A stretch of DNA of 64,000 nucleotides from Corynebacterium sp. TAE3-ERU16 (GCF_019209935.1 NZ_JAHUTN010000004.1:124001-188000); one strand, 5' to 3'. Positions 27,248 to 38,188 are shown, counted from the stretch's first letter. Numbers and translations: made by a program. The notes: generated from the sequence alone by a model not told the origin.

Positions 27248-27319
27248 ACGCCGCTCGGAAGTTCGCGGCGCTTGAGACTCTACCGTACGGGAGGGCGGTC
27301 TCCCGATTCGGTGGGGCGG

Positions 27320-27325
27320 TAGGAT
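27320..27325 (+). promoter_or_regulatory. Putative -10 element (TAGGAT) for the TetR gene before mfd
   Basis: TAGGAT ends seven bases before the ATG at 27333; leaderless transcription is likely. Confidence 0.6.
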
Positions 27326-27332
27326 CATCACC

Positions 27333-28031
27333 ATGGTGAGGCAGCGGATGACCGGCAAGCAGCGTCGTGAGCAGTTGATCAGGGTCGGTCGGGAAGTGTT
27401 CGCCGAACGCGGTTTCGAGGCCACCAGTGTCGAGGAGATCGCCGCCCGCGCGGGGGTGTCCAAGCCGGTGGTCTACGAGCACTTCGGGGGTAAGGAAGGG
27501 CTCTACGCCGTCGTCGTCGACCGCGAGATGCTGCGGCTGGAGGCCCTGATCACGGGATCGCTGTCCACGGGACGATCGCGGGAACGCATCGAGCGCGTCG
27601 TACTCGCGCTCTTCAGCTACGTGGAGGAGCACACCGACGGATTCCAGATCCTCGTCCGTGACCTGACCCCCGGCGCCGAACGCAGTTACTCGACGATGCT
27701 CAACGACGCTGTGGGACAGGTCGCACACATCCTCGCGCACGCATTCACCCGCTCGGGGCTCAACCCGGACTACGCGCTGCTGTACGGTCAGGCGCTGGTG
27801 GGTATGGTTTCGACGACCGCCCAGTGGTGGCTGGACGTCCGGAAACCCCCCAAGGAAGAGGTCGCCGCGCACATCGTCAACCTCTGCTGGAATGGTCTGG
27901 CCGGGATGGAGGCCGTGCCCCGGCTGCGCACCATGGGCACCTCGGACGATGCCCCGGAGACCGGAGCCGCGGGCACGACGGGGGAATCCGGCGGTGCCGT
28001 GGATCCCGAGGCCCAGGGGGCCGGCAGCTAG
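27333..28031 (+). CDS. TetR-family regulator upstream of mfd
   Basis: The 232-residue protein has a TetR DNA-binding domain (about residues 8-56: REQLIRVGREVFAERGFEATSVEEIAARAGVSKPVVYEHFGGKEGLYAVVV), a helical C-terminal domain and an Ala/Gly-rich disordered tail of about 35 residues. The gene order TetR-mfd-mazG is also found in mycobacteria (the Rv1019-Rv1020-Rv1021 region), so it is a conserved regulator, but its target is not evident. It could control itself and mfd. The gap to mfd is 69 bases. Confidence 0.9.
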   Translation: MVRQRMTGKQRREQLIRVGREVFAERGFEATSVEEIAARAGVSKPVVYEHFGGKEGLYAVVVDREMLRLEALITGSLSTGRSRERIERVVLALFSYVEEHTDGFQILVRDLTPGAERSYSTMLNDAVGQVAHILAHAFTRSGLNPDYALLYGQALVGMVSTTAQWWLDVRKPPKEEVAAHIVNLCWNGLAGMEAVPRLRTMGTSDDAPETGAAGTTGESGGAVDPEAQGAGS

Positions 28032-28100
28032 CCCGGCGCATCCACCGGCAATCATCAACGACGGGGCCCAGCGCCCCGGAACGTCACGTCAGGAGTCACT

Positions 28101-31100
28101 TTGCCCGAGAAACCGTCCGCGTCGACACCTGCGCTCTCCGGTCTGCTCAAGATCGCCGCGACCGACCCGAAGCTCAAGGGACTGGTCGGCCAGATCGGGG
28201 AATCCCGTCTGCATGTGACGGGGATCGACCAGGTCCGGCCCTGGATGATCGGGACTCTCGCGCACCACGCACCGCTGTTGGTCGTCACCGCCACCGGCCG
28301 GGAGGCGGAGGATCTCACCGCGGAGCTGAGCGCGATGCTGGGGGAGCGGGTCGCGTGGTTCCCGTCCTGGGAGACGCTGCCGCACGAACGGCTGAGCCCC
28401 GGGGTGGACACCGTCGGGCGTCGGGCGAAGGTCCTGCACGATCTCTCCGCGGGACGCCTGCGCGTCGTCGTGACCGCGGCGCGCGGCTTCTGCCAGCCCG
28501 TGCTCGAGACCGCCGCCGGTCGCGATCCGGTGGTCCTCGCCGAGGAACGCGAGTACGACTTCGACACCCTCGTCCGCGAGCTGGTGAGCCGCGCTTACCG
28601 GCACGTGGACATGGTCGCGCGGCGCGGCGAGTTCGCGACCCGCGGCGGCATCATCGACATCTTCCCCACCACACTGAACTACCCGGTGCGCGTGGAATTC
28701 TGGGGCGACGAGATCACCGACGTCCGCCAGTTCTCCGTCGCGGACCAGCGCACCATCTCCGAACTCGAGGTCGGGGAGGTGGAGATCTATCCGTGCCGCG
28801 AACTGCTCGTCGATGCCGCTGTCTCCGACCGGGCCCGGAAACTCGCGGTCAGCCACCCGGGCAACGCCACCCTGGTCGAGCTGCTCACCGCGCTCGGTGA
28901 GGGACAGCCCGCCGACGGTATGGAGGCGCTGATCCCGGTACTCACCGACACCCCACTGATCAGCCTCCCCGAACTCATGCCCGAGGGCACCCACGTTCTC
29001 GCGTGCGCCCCGGAGAAGATCCGGACCCGCATCGACGACCTGATCACCACCGACGACGAGTTCCTCGCCGCAGGCTGGGAGGCCGCCGCCATGGGGGCGA
29101 CCGGCCCCGTCGCCGCCGAGGGCCTCGACCTGTCCGCCGGGTCCTACCGTTCCTGGGAGTCGCTCGAGGTCTCCGCCCGCGCAGTCGGGTCCCCGTGGTG
29201 GACGTTCGGGCCGGCCGGGATGCTCGGGGACGCCGCCGAATCGGAGACACTCCCGCTCGATTTCGCCCCCGGCCCGACACCGCGCGGGGACCTCAAGGAG
29301 ATCGACGCCATGATGGCGCTGCTCCTCGAACACACCCGCGCCGGGGGACGCGCGGCGTTCATCGCGCCGGGCGCCGGACCGGTCAAGCGGATGACCGAGA
29401 GGTTCCGGGAGAAGGGGATCCCCACGCACGTGGCGACGCCCGGGTGGGAGCCGTCCCCGGGCGAGGTCACCCTCTACCGGGCCCTGAGCCACGCGGGCCT
29501 GGTGTTCCCGAAGGTCCGCAAACTGAAGGACACGGCAGCCCTCCCGCTGGTCGTGATCACCGAGACCGACCTGACGGGCAACCGCGTCGGTGACATCGCC
29601 GGTGCCAAGCGGCGTCCGGCGAAGCGACGCAACAAGGTCGACCCGCTGGCGCTGAAGCCCGGGGATCTCGTCGTCCACGAGTCCCACGGCATCGGCCGTT
29701 TCGTGGAGATGACGGAGCGGACCATCACCACGGGCGACGGCACATCCCGCCGGGAGTACCTGGTCATCGAGTACGCGCCGTCGCGGCGCGGCGGGCCGGG
29801 CGACCAGCTCTACGTCCCGATGGACGCCCTCGACCTGCTCTCCCGCTACGTCGGCGGGGAGAAACCCGCACTGTCGAAGATGGGCGGTTCGGACTGGAAG
29901 AACACCAAGAAGAAGGCCCGGTCCGCCGTCCGGGAGATCGCCGGTGAGCTCATCGAGCTCTACGCGAAGCGTCAGGGCTCCCCGGGGCACCCGTTCGCGC
30001 CGGACAGCCCCTGGCAGCGGGAGATGGAGGACAACTTCCCCTACGTCGAGACCGAGGACCAGATGCTCGCCATCGACGCGGTCAAGGAGGACATGGAGAA
30101 ACCCGTGCCCATGGACCGGGTCGTCGTCGGAGACGTCGGCTACGGCAAGACCGAGGTCGCCGTCAGGGCGGCGTTCAAGGCGGTGCAGGACGGTCGTCAG
30201 GTCGCGGTCCTCGTCCCGACGACACTGCTCGCCCAGCAGCACCTGGCTACCTTCACCGAGCGGATGGACGGATTCCCCGTCACCGTCGAGGGACTGTCGC
30301 GGTTCACCTCCGGCGCCGACTCGAAGCGGATCCTCCGGGGGCTGAAGGACGGGACGATCGACATCGTCATCGGCACCCACCGACTGCTCCAGACCGGTGT
30401 GGGCTGGAAGAACCTCGGACTCGTCATCGTCGACGAGGAACAGCGTTTCGGTGTGGAGCACAAGGAACACATCAAGGCACTGCGCACCCACGTCGACGTG
30501 CTGACGATGTCGGCGACCCCGATCCCGAGGACCCTGGAGATGTCGATGGCCGGGATCCGCGAGATGTCGACGATCCTCACCCCTCCCGAGGACCGGCACC
30601 CGGTTCTCACCTACGTCGGTGCGCAGGAGGACAGGCAGATCGCGGCGGCGATCCGGCGCGAGCTGCTGCGCGACGGCCAGGTCTTCTACGTGCACAACAA
30701 GGTCAAGACCATCGAGAAGCGTGCCGCGCAGCTGCGTGAGCTCATCCCGGAGGCGAGGGTCGTCGTCGCCCACGGACAGATGGCCGAGGAACAGCTCGAG
30801 CAGACCGTCCAGGGATTCTGGGACCGCGAGTACGACGTGCTGGTGTGCACGACCATCGTCGAGACCGGTCTCGACATCGCCAACGCCAACACCCTCATCG
30901 TCGAGAACGCCCACCACATGGGCCTGAGTCAGCTGCACCAGCTGCGCGGCCGGGTGGGTCGCTCCCGGGAGCGCGGCTACGCGTACTTCCTCTACCCGAA
31001 GGGGCAGATGCTCACCGAGACCTCCTACGACCGGTTGGCGACGATCGCGCAGAACAACGATCTCGGCGCCGGTATGGCCGTCGCCATGAAGGACCTGGAG

Positions 31101-31784
31101 ATGCGCGGAGCGGGCAATGTGCTGGGCGCGGAGCAGTCCGGACACATCGCCGGTGTCGGCTTCGACCTCTACGTCCGGCTCGTCGGTGAGGCCGTCGAGA
31201 TGTACCGCGCCATCGCCGACGGGAAACCGTTGGACGCGACGGACAAGGCACCGAAGGAGATCCGGGTCGACCTCCCCGTCGACGCACACATCCCGGAGAA
31301 CTACATCAACTCCGAGCGGCTGCGCCTCGAGGTCTACCGGAAGCTCGCCCAGTCCCAGTCGGAGACGGACCTGCGGCTCGCGGTGGAGGAGATGGAGGAC
31401 CGCTACGGCCCCGTTCCCCTCGAGGTCGAGCGGCTGCTGTCCGTCGCGCGGCTGAGACACCAGTGCCGCGCCGCGGGAATCACCGACATCGGGGTCCAGG
31501 GCACCCGGATCAAGGTGCACCCTGTCGATCTGCCGGACTCGAAGCAGGTCCGGCTGAAACGCCTCTACCCGGGATCGAACTACCGGGCCGCGGCGAAGGC
31601 CATCCAGCTGAGCTTCCCGAAGGCCGGCAGGAAGGTCACCGATCCGCCGTTGCGCGACGTGGCCCTCATCCAGTGGTGCGCGGACTTCCTCTCCGCGATG
31701 TTCGATGTGCCGACCATGGACGTCACCGGCGGGAAGGCGGGCGCGGGCGGCCGGAAACCCGGGATCATCTCGATCGGGGGATGA
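28101..31784 (+). CDS. mfd: Transcription-repair coupling factor Mfd
   Basis: Mfd removes stalled RNA polymerase from DNA lesions and recruits UvrA. The 1227-residue protein contains the UvrB-like N-terminal domain (about 30-350, with the [14 protein letters not shown] and [13 protein letters not shown] motifs), the RNA polymerase-interacting domain (about 510-600, [20 protein letters not shown]) and a RecG-like translocase. The translocase shows Walker [10 protein letters not shown] (677-685), DEEQ box IVDEEQRFG and the RGRVGRS motif VI, followed by the C-terminal D7 domain. It starts with TTG at 28101, with AGGAG six bases upstream. The C-terminal tail is Gly-rich. Confidence 0.96.
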   Translation: MPEKPSASTPALSGLLKIAATDPKLKGLVGQIGESRLHVTGIDQVRPWMIGTLAHHAPLLVVTATGREAEDLTAELSAMLGERVAWFPSWETLPHERLSPGVDTVGRRAKVLHDLSAGRLRVVVTAARGFCQPVLETAAGRDPVVLAEEREYDFDTLVRELVSRAYRHVDMVARRGEFATRGGIIDIFPTTLNYPVRVEFWGDEITDVRQFSVADQRTISELEVGEVEIYPCRELLVDAAVSDRARKLAVSHPGNATLVELLTALGEGQPADGMEALIPVLTDTPLISLPELMPEGTHVLACAPEKIRTRIDDLITTDDEFLAAGWEAAAMGATGPVAAEGLDLSAGSYRSWESLEVSARAVGSPWWTFGPAGMLGDAAESETLPLDFAPGPTPRGDLKEIDAMMALLLEHTRAGGRAAFIAPGAGPVKRMTERFREKGIPTHVATPGWEPSPGEVTLYRALSHAGLVFPKVRKLKDTAALPLVVITETDLTGNRVGDIAGAKRRPAKRRNKVDPLALKPGDLVVHESHGIGRFVEMTERTITTGDGTSRREYLVIEYAPSRRGGPGDQLYVPMDALDLLSRYVGGEKPALSKMGGSDWKNTKKKARSAVREIAGELIELYAKRQGSPGHPFAPDSPWQREMEDNFPYVETEDQMLAIDAVKEDMEKPVPMDRVVVGDVGYGKTEVAVRAAFKAVQDGRQVAVLVPTTLLAQQHLATFTERMDGFPVTVEGLSRFTSGADSKRILRGLKDGTIDIVIGTHRLLQTGVGWKNLGLVIVDEEQRFGVEHKEHIKALRTHVDVLTMSATPIPRTLEMSMAGIREMSTILTPPEDRHPVLTYVGAQEDRQIAAAIRRELLRDGQVFYVHNKVKTIEKRAAQLRELIPEARVVVAHGQMAEEQLEQTVQGFWDREYDVLVCTTIVETGLDIANANTLIVENAHHMGLSQLHQLRGRVGRSRERGYAYFLYPKGQMLTETSYDRLATIAQNNDLGAGMAVAMKDLEMRGAGNVLGAEQSGHIAGVGFDLYVRLVGEAVEMYRAIADGKPLDATDKAPKEIRVDLPVDAHIPENYINSERLRLEVYRKLAQSQSETDLRLAVEEMEDRYGPVPLEVERLLSVARLRHQCRAAGITDIGVQGTRIKVHPVDLPDSKQVRLKRLYPGSNYRAAAKAIQLSFPKAGRKVTDPPLRDVALIQWCADFLSAMFDVPTMDVTGGKAGAGGRKPGIISIGG

Positions 31785-31794
31785 CCCGCGCCGC

Positions 31795-31800
31795 TACGAT
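31795..31800 (+). promoter_or_regulatory. Putative -10 element (TACGAT) for mazG
   Basis: TACGAT lies just after the mfd stop and ends six bases before the mazG ATG at 31807. It suggests a leaderless internal promoter. Confidence 0.5.
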
Positions 31801-31806
31801 GTCCGC

Positions 31807-32430
31807 ATGACGGTTCTGCTGCTCGACCCCGCCTCGCCGACGCTGGTTCCGGCGGAGGTGATCACCGCCGCCGCCGAGGCGGGGGACACCGTGGCATTCG
31901 GTGAATCCGTCCCCGATTCCGTGCGGGAACTCGTGCTCGGCCACGGACTGCGGACGGGAACACCGGCGACGGTCTGGGTGGACACCTCTTCCGGTTCTCC
32001 GGAGGTCCTGCGCCGGTCGGCCGCGGGGGAGGAGATCCGCGGGCCGGGAGCATCGGGTATCGCGGCGGCCCGGGCGGTGATGACCAGGGCGCTCGACATC
32101 GGCGAGTGGGAGCGGAACCAGGACCACGTCAGTCTGCTCCCCTATCTCCGGGAGGAGGCCGAGGAGTTCGCGGACGCCGTGCGGGCCCACGCCGAAGGCG
32201 CCGGCACCGCCGTCGAACTCCGCGGGGAGCTGGCGGACGTGCTGCTCCAGGTGCTCTTCCACGCGGAGATCGCCGCGCGCCGGGGAGACTTCGACCTCGA
32301 CGGTGTCGCCGACTCCTTCACCTCGAAACTGCGTCGCAGGGCGCCCTACCTGTTCGACGGGACGAGAACCACGGTCCCCGTGGGGCGGCAGGAGAAACTG
32401 TGGCGGGCCGCGAAGAACCGGGGCGGGTGA
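31807..32430 (+). CDS. mazG: MazG nucleoside triphosphate pyrophosphohydrolase
   Basis: MazG hydrolyses NTPs, including damaged ones, to NMP and pyrophosphate. The 207-residue protein has an N-terminal domain of about 95 residues, unrelated to catalysis, that is typical of actinobacterial MazG, and one MazG domain. The metal-binding pattern is EEAEEFADA (EExxE) near residue 117 followed by ELADVLLQVLFHAEIA (ExxD) near residue 138. A C-terminal YLFDGTRTTVPVGRQEKLWRAAKN helps define the family. It lies 22 bases after mfd. Confidence 0.92.
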   Translation: MTVLLLDPASPTLVPAEVITAAAEAGDTVAFGESVPDSVRELVLGHGLRTGTPATVWVDTSSGSPEVLRRSAAGEEIRGPGASGIAAARAVMTRALDIGEWERNQDHVSLLPYLREEAEEFADAVRAHAEGAGTAVELRGELADVLLQVLFHAEIAARRGDFDLDGVADSFTSKLRRRAPYLFDGTRTTVPVGRQEKLWRAAKNRGG

Positions 32431-32772
32431 TCCGTCGCCCCGCCCCGGGCCCCACCGTGCGGGTCGGGAGTGCGGTCCCCGGATCGGTGCGGCACACCTC
32501 CGCGGCGGTGTCCGTCCCGGGAGAGCCCCGAGGGTGTCGAACGGTGATGTGGCCGCGGGGACGGTGAGTCAGGTGGCGGTCCCGTCCGCACCGGGGAGCT
32601 GACGGGGAGAACGGCTCCTCCGGTTCTCCTCCGGCGCACATTCCCTGCGGCCCGGTGGCGAATGCCGGTCGGAACCGCGATCCGTTGGGCCACCGGAATG
32701 AGGGAGAACGACCGGAGGGGGCTGCCGGAGTACGAAATCCGGACGGCTCGCATCCGGGAGGAGCGGCATGGG
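32431..32772. other. Intergenic region between mazG and the LpqU-like gene
   Basis: No supported gene. A 7-bp hairpin (GGAGAAC/GTTCTCC, 32606-32629) may act as a weak terminator for mazG but has no U tract. The rest shows nothing recognisable. Confidence 0.45.
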
Positions 32773-32778
32773 TAGAAT
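32773..32778 (+). promoter_or_regulatory. Putative -10 element (TAGAAT) for the LpqU-like gene
   Basis: TAGAAT ends eight bases before the ATG at 32787. This fixes the start downstream of the longer in-frame reading. Confidence 0.6.
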
Positions 32779-32786
32779 TCGCCGCT

Positions 32787-33575
32787 ATGAGATCCGCAGT
32801 CCGCCGAACCTTCGTCGCCGGCCTCACCTCGGTCCTGGCCGTGGTGATGGTCGTCGCGTTCGTCGGCTGGGTCCTGTCCTTCCTCGATGGTCCCAGCCCG
32901 ATCAGGCAACTGCAGCCCGTACCCGACAACGTCCCGCCCGCGGTGGGTGAGGCGGTCCCGCAGATCGACGTGAATGCTCCGGGCCGGACCTCACTCAAAC
33001 TCGGATTCTGGGCCGAACCGCTCGCCGCTGACACCGGTATTCCGGTCGCCGCGGTGCAGGCGTACGGCAACGCGACCCTCATCGCCCAGCAGAGCTGGCC
33101 GAACTGCCATCTCTCCTGGAACACCCTCGCCGGAATCGGCCAGGTCGAGACCCGCCACGGGACATACTCCGGAAAGATCTTCGGGGGCTCGCGGATCGGT
33201 GAGGGCGGGATCGTCGACCCGCCGATCATCGGGGTCCCCCTGGACGGCGGCCCCGGACTGGCCCGGGTGCCGGACACCGACGGCGGCCGGCTCGACGGCG
33301 ACACCGAGTTCGACCGCGCGGTCGGTCCGATGCAGTTCATCCCCTCGTCCTGGCGGATCTACGGACGCGACGCCGACGGAGACGGCGTCGCGGACCCCCA
33401 GCAGATCGACGACGCGGCACTCGCGGCCGCGCGACTGCTCTGTGCGCACGACCGTGACCTCGCGACCCCGGAAGGGTGGACGCAGGCCATCCGGTCCTAC
33501 AACAACTCCGCCGACTACCTGATCAAGGTCCGGGACGCCGCGGCGGCCTACGCGCTCCGCCAGCCACCGGTGTGA
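32787..33575 (+). CDS. LpqU-like lytic transglycosylase
   Basis: This is an exported murein-degrading enzyme of the SLT/goose-lysozyme type. The 262-residue protein has an N-terminal export/anchor helix (about residues 7-30, without a lipobox cysteine), a Pro-rich linker and a catalytic domain. That domain has a likely catalytic glutamate in AGIGQVETRHGTYSG near residue 118, GPMQFIPSSWRIYGRDADGDGVADPQQIDDA and AIRSYNNSADY. Mycobacterial LpqU occupies the same place between mazG and eno. Here it lacks the lipoprotein cysteine, so it would be secreted or anchored by its helix. Confidence 0.9.
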   Translation: MRSAVRRTFVAGLTSVLAVVMVVAFVGWVLSFLDGPSPIRQLQPVPDNVPPAVGEAVPQIDVNAPGRTSLKLGFWAEPLAADTGIPVAAVQAYGNATLIAQQSWPNCHLSWNTLAGIGQVETRHGTYSGKIFGGSRIGEGGIVDPPIIGVPLDGGPGLARVPDTDGGRLDGDTEFDRAVGPMQFIPSSWRIYGRDADGDGVADPQQIDDAALAAARLLCAHDRDLATPEGWTQAIRSYNNSADYLIKVRDAAAAYALRQPPV

Positions 33576-33754
33576 CGGCGGTGTGACGTGGTGCCCGGAT
33601 GTGTGGTCCTGCGGCGCGTCGGGGGATTTCATGGAACAATTGAAGGTGAGCGTTCCGCATGGTCGCCGACCATCAGATCCCTCCGGGATACATCTCCCTA
33701 AAACGCCCGGTTATTTCCGGTTGTGTGGGGTACTGCCCGGGTGGTGTGTTTCGG

Positions 33755-33783
33755 TTGAGGGCCTGTGCGGCGCCACGTAGAAC
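33755..33783 (+). promoter_or_regulatory. Putative eno promoter
   Basis: TTGAGG (33755-33760) and TAGAAC (33778-33783) are separated by 17 bases, a good vegetative promoter spacing. This predicts a leader of about 33 bases that contains the AGGAGG ribosome-binding site. Confidence 0.55.
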
Positions 33784-33813
33784 GACAATCGAAGCAGCAC
33801 CCAAAAGGCATAG

Positions 33814-35100
<1,287 letters not shown>

Positions 35101-35122
35101 CACCCGGCGCTGAAGCGCAGGA

Positions 35123-35163
35123 ACAGGCCCGGACACCCCGCCAGAGGGGGCGTCCGGGCCTGT
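35123..35163 (+). terminator. Terminator after eno
   Basis: A 12-bp perfect stem (ACAGGCCCGGAC and its complement) with an additional inner CCCC/GGGG pairing lies just after the eno stop. It has no U run but is very stable. Confidence 0.7.
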
Positions 35164-35201
35164 CCGTGTCCCGGGGCTCGCACGGCCACGCGCCCGCGCG
35201 G

Positions 35202-35207
35202 TAGAAT
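35202..35207 (+). promoter_or_regulatory. Putative -10 element (TAGAAT) for the ftsB-DUF501-ppx operon
   Basis: TAGAAT ends nine bases before the ATG at 35217 and no Shine-Dalgarno is visible. It probably drives the three-gene operon. Confidence 0.6.
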
Positions 35208-35216
35208 CGACGGACA

Positions 35217-35825
35217 ATGGTGAATCAAGCGCACATGCGGCGGAAACGGGTACCCGTGACCAGCCGCAGAACATCAGGACAGCGACCCGGTAGGGCGGCG
35301 GTGCCGTCAGGTGCGCGTGGAAAACGGGGGCGGTTCAGCGCGGTCCAGGTCGCGATCCTGATCCTCGTACTCATCCTCGTACTCGTCATGATCGCGGTCC
35401 CCGTGCGCAACTACTTCCAGCAGCGTGCGGAGATCACCCGGCTCAGCGCTTCGATCGCCGAGCGCACCGAACGCCGCGACGCCCTCGTCGACGAGATCGA
35501 GAAGTACCGCTCCGAGGCATACATCCGCGAGCAGGCCCGGCAGCGCCTCGGAGTCATCGAACCGGGGGAGACCCCCTTCCGGATCATCGATCCGGAGATC
35601 ACGACAGCCACCGCCACCACCAGTGGAGGGGAGGACACCGCACCGACGGTCAGCGGACCCTGGTGGGATGTGCTGTGGAACTCGGTCGCCGACCGCGACG
35701 CCGGGGTCAGTCTCCCCGGCACCGCCCCGGACCCCGAACCACTCGACGAGAACGCGAAGGGCAACCTGCCGACCGCGGTTCCCGCACCACCGGAGGCAAA
35801 GCCCGCCCCCGCCCCCGCGGACTGA
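35217..35825 (+). CDS. ftsB: FtsB/DivIC-like septum formation initiator
   Basis: This is a bitopic divisome protein that bridges FtsQ and FtsL/FtsW complexes at the division septum. The 202-residue protein has a basic cytoplasmic N-terminus, one transmembrane helix (about residues 43-64), a coiled coil (about 66-98), the family segment YIREQARQRLGVIEPGETPFRI and a long extracellular Pro/Ala-rich tail. A gene of this type follows eno in mycobacteria and corynebacteria. A methionine at residue 7 is an alternative start, but the -10 hexamer fits ATG 35217. Confidence 0.88.
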   Translation: MVNQAHMRRKRVPVTSRRTSGQRPGRAAVPSGARGKRGRFSAVQVAILILVLILVLVMIAVPVRNYFQQRAEITRLSASIAERTERRDALVDEIEKYRSEAYIREQARQRLGVIEPGETPFRIIDPEITTATATTSGGEDTAPTVSGPWWDVLWNSVADRDAGVSLPGTAPDPEPLDENAKGNLPTAVPAPPEAKPAPAPAD

Positions 35826-35872
35826 CAGAATCTGACCACCCCGCAGCCCGGGGCGACAAGGAGAACACATCA

Positions 35873-36430
35873 ATGACAGTCAACGACGCCGACATCGCCC
35901 GGGTGACCGAACAGCTCGGTCGCGAACCCCGCGGAGTCATCGACATCGCCTACCGCTGTCCGGACGGGGAACCCGGTGTCGTCACCACCGCGCCGCGCCT
36001 GCCGGACGGGACCCCGTTCCCGACGCTGTACTACCTCACCGACCCCCGACTCACCGCCGAGGCATCGCGTCTCGAGGTCGCGCACGTCATGAAGTGGATG
36101 AGTGACCGCCTCAAAGACGACCTGACGCTCGCCGCCGACTACGACGCGGCACACCGCCACTACCTCGAACGGCGCAACGCCCTCGAGGATCTCGGCACAG
36201 ACTTCTCCGGCGGCGGGATGCCCGAGCGCGTCAAGTGCCTCCACGTCCTCATCGCCTACGCCCTCGCCGAGGGGGCGGGCCACTTCCGGCTCGGCGACGA
36301 GGCCGTCGCGCTGGCCGCCGAACACGCCGGGCTGCGTGGAACCGCCATTCCCGCCGATTGGCCCTCCTGCGCCGACCTCGGCATCGACATCGAACAGTTC
36401 GACTTCACCCACGCGGAGGTCCGGAAATGA
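35873..36430 (+). CDS. DUF501 family protein
   Basis: The 185-residue soluble protein belongs to DUF501, a family conserved between ftsB and ppx in actinobacteria. Typical stretches are VTEQLGREPRGVIDIAYRCPDGEPGVV, FPTLYYLTDPRL, EASRLEVAHVMKWMSDRL and GMPERVKCLHVLIAYALAEGAGHFRLGDEAV. The conserved cysteines and histidine (YRCPDG, KCLHVL) suggest metal or redox chemistry, but no function is known. AAGGAG lies ten bases upstream of the ATG. Its TGA overlaps the ppx ATG by four bases (ATGA). Confidence 0.92.
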   Translation: MTVNDADIARVTEQLGREPRGVIDIAYRCPDGEPGVVTTAPRLPDGTPFPTLYYLTDPRLTAEASRLEVAHVMKWMSDRLKDDLTLAADYDAAHRHYLERRNALEDLGTDFSGGGMPERVKCLHVLIAYALAEGAGHFRLGDEAVALAAEHAGLRGTAIPADWPSCADLGIDIEQFDFTHAEVRK

Positions 36431-37386
36431 CCCGCCTCGCGGCGATCGACTGCGGAACCAACTCCCTCCGGCTGCTGATCTGTGAGGTCGGTGGCGGGCA
36501 GACCCGGGAGATCCACCGGGCCATGGAGATCGTCCGGCTCGGGGAAGGCGTCGACGCGAACGGTGAACTGTCACCCGCGGCCCTCGAACGAACCCGCGCG
36601 GCCCTCGAACGCTACGTCGAGATCATGGAGATCGAACGCGTGGCCGATGTCCGCATGGTCGCTACCTCCGCCACCCGCGACGCCCACAACCGCGAGGACT
36701 TCTTCCGGATGACCCGCCGGCTCCTCGGGCGGATCAAACCCGGGGCGGTCGCCGAGGTCATCACCGGCGAGGAAGAGGCCGCACTGAGCTTCCGCGGCGC
36801 GGTCGCCGATCTGCCCCCGGAGACCGGACCGTTCTGCGTGATCGACCTCGGGGGAGGATCCACGGAATTCGTCGTCGGGACCATCGGTGACGGCATCCTC
36901 GGCAGTCACTCGGCCCAGATGGGCTGCGTCCGCGTGACCGAGAGGATCATGCGCTCTAATCCGGCCACCGACACCGAGATCGAGATCGCCCGCGAGTACG
37001 TCGCGGAGCGGCTCGAACAGGTCCGGGCCATCGTCCCCGTGGATCGCACCCGTACCTTCGTGGGCTGCGCGGGAACGTTCACGACACTCTCCGCACTCGC
37101 CCTGGGTCTGGAGAGCTACGACGCCAGCGCGATCCACGGCTCCGTTCTCCGTTTCGACGCGCTCAAGGTTCTCACGGACCACCTCATCGCCGAGACCTCG
37201 GAGCAGCGGGCCACGAATCCGGTCATCCACCCGGGCCGCGCGGACGTCCTCGGCGGTGGGTCCGTCGTCGTCCAGGGCATCATCGACTTCGCCCGCGACG
37301 TCGCGGGCGCAGATTCCATGGTGATCTCCGAGAAGGACATCCTCGACGGCATCATCGCCGGTCTCGCCGACGAACTGGATCAGTGA
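36427..37386 (+). CDS. ppx: Exopolyphosphatase/guanosine pentaphosphate phosphatase (Ppx/GppA)
   Basis: Ppx/GppA enzymes release phosphate from polyphosphate or convert pppGpp. The 319-residue protein has the actin-like ATPase fold: phosphate loop 1 AIDCGTNSLRLLICEV near residue 6, the catalytic-type EEAALSFRGA glutamate near residue 122, phosphate loop 2 VIDLGGGSTEFVVG near residue 139 and CAGTFTTLSALALGL. It is short, like the mycobacterial Ppx1/Ppx2 type, and lacks the C-terminal HD-like domain of E. coli Ppx. It overlaps the DUF501 gene by ATGA. The ppk2 gene at 9.1 kb would supply the opposing activity. Confidence 0.92.
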   Translation: MTRLAAIDCGTNSLRLLICEVGGGQTREIHRAMEIVRLGEGVDANGELSPAALERTRAALERYVEIMEIERVADVRMVATSATRDAHNREDFFRMTRRLLGRIKPGAVAEVITGEEEAALSFRGAVADLPPETGPFCVIDLGGGSTEFVVGTIGDGILGSHSAQMGCVRVTERIMRSNPATDTEIEIAREYVAERLEQVRAIVPVDRTRTFVGCAGTFTTLSALALGLESYDASAIHGSVLRFDALKVLTDHLIAETSEQRATNPVIHPGRADVLGGGSVVVQGIIDFARDVAGADSMVISEKDILDGIIAGLADELDQ

Positions 37387-37418
37387 CGGTCGGGGAGGGA
37401 ACACCGCCACCGGTGCGT

Positions 37419-37424
37419 TAAACT
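37419..37424 (+). promoter_or_regulatory. Putative -10 element (TAAACT) for the tRNA gene
   Basis: TAAACT ends ten bases before the 5' end of the tRNA, a typical position for a tRNA promoter. Confidence 0.55.
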
Positions 37425-37434
37425 GTGCCGGTAT

Positions 37435-37511
37435 GCCCCTATAGCCCAATTGGCAGAGGCAGCGGACTTAAAATCCGCGCAGTGTGGGTTCGAGTCCCAC
37501 TGGGGGCACCA
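37435..37511 (+). tRNA. tRNA with UAA anticodon (tRNA-Leu by anticodon) but class I shape
   Basis: The sequence folds as a tRNA with acceptor GCCCCTA/TGGGGGC, anticodon stem GCGGA/TCCGC with loop CTTAAAA (anticodon TAA) and T arm GTGGG-TTCGAGT-CCCAC, with an encoded CCA. The variable region is only five bases (GCAGT). Bacterial leucine tRNAs normally have a long variable arm, so the isotype is uncertain even though the anticodon reads UUA. The D stem has a C-A mismatch at 13-22. TTA codons do occur in the window, for example at 1301, 44351 and 54191. Confidence 0.8.
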
Positions 37512-38188
37512 GTATGAGAATGTGCCCGACTGACATGGCTACGGCCGTGCGGATGGGACGGAACGGGTGCGACTTCCGGGACCCCTGAGGCCCGGGGTGG
37601 GCGGGAGCCACCGTCCCACCACATGGTGGTACCGCATCCCACGGGCGTGCTTCACTGAAGGATGAGATTCCGGATTGTCGTCTGTCCGGCCTGAGGGTGC
37701 CCGGCTCCGCGGCATGGCAGGCAGACCGGCCCTCCGCCAGTGGTCTCACGGAGACGAACGGGTTGTCAACCACGAAAGCTGGCGGGCTCCGCCGTCTGTC
37801 TGAGGTGAAGGTAGCGCATGAGGTGGGAAAGGAATCGTCGACGGCTGCATCGTTCCCACGGGTGATTCATCCTCCAGTTGATGATGGGGTTTCGACGGCA
37901 GACCGGAGGATGGTCCTCGCGAACGCGCGCGAGCGGGCATGGATCGAGGCGATTCCGCATGCGGTGGCCGGTACCTCGGGAGCACCGCAAAACAGCTGTT
38001 GGTGCAATTCCCCTGCCCTCCGGGGCTGTGACTTTTCGCACGACACCCCATAACGGGGGTGGGTGAACAATTGGGGGTAGACGAAAGAAGGATGCCTTGA
38101 CCTCAACGAATGGTTGCACTAAAGGCAATTGGCAAGGATTTTCGTCCAGACCACTAGTGTCTTAGTGTTGCCTTACCGTTACTATCGT
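37512..38188. other. Non-coding stretch between the tRNA and the RipA-like gene
   Basis: About 680 bases without a supported gene. Short open frames on both strands have arbitrary composition. A hairpin CACCCC-ATAAC-GGGGGTG lies near 38043-38060. The 3' half (38090-38188) is AT-richer than the surroundings and leads into a DtxR box. I see no integrase or repeat that would mark the tRNA as an attachment site. Confidence 0.5.

Noticed and set aside
26875..27339. A 154-codon plus-strand open frame across tRNA-Gln
   Set aside because: It reads through the tRNA gene on the other strand and has arbitrary composition.
28089..31520. A 1143-codon open frame antisense to mfd
   Set aside because: High-GC genes leave long open antisense frames. 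The translation is low complexity (Gly/Arg/Asp/His) and mfd on the other strand has complete family motifs.
37697..38053. Short open frames between the tRNA and the RipA-like gene
   Set aside because: No ribosome-binding site, no domain and overlapping frames on both strands. I prefer to call the region non-coding.
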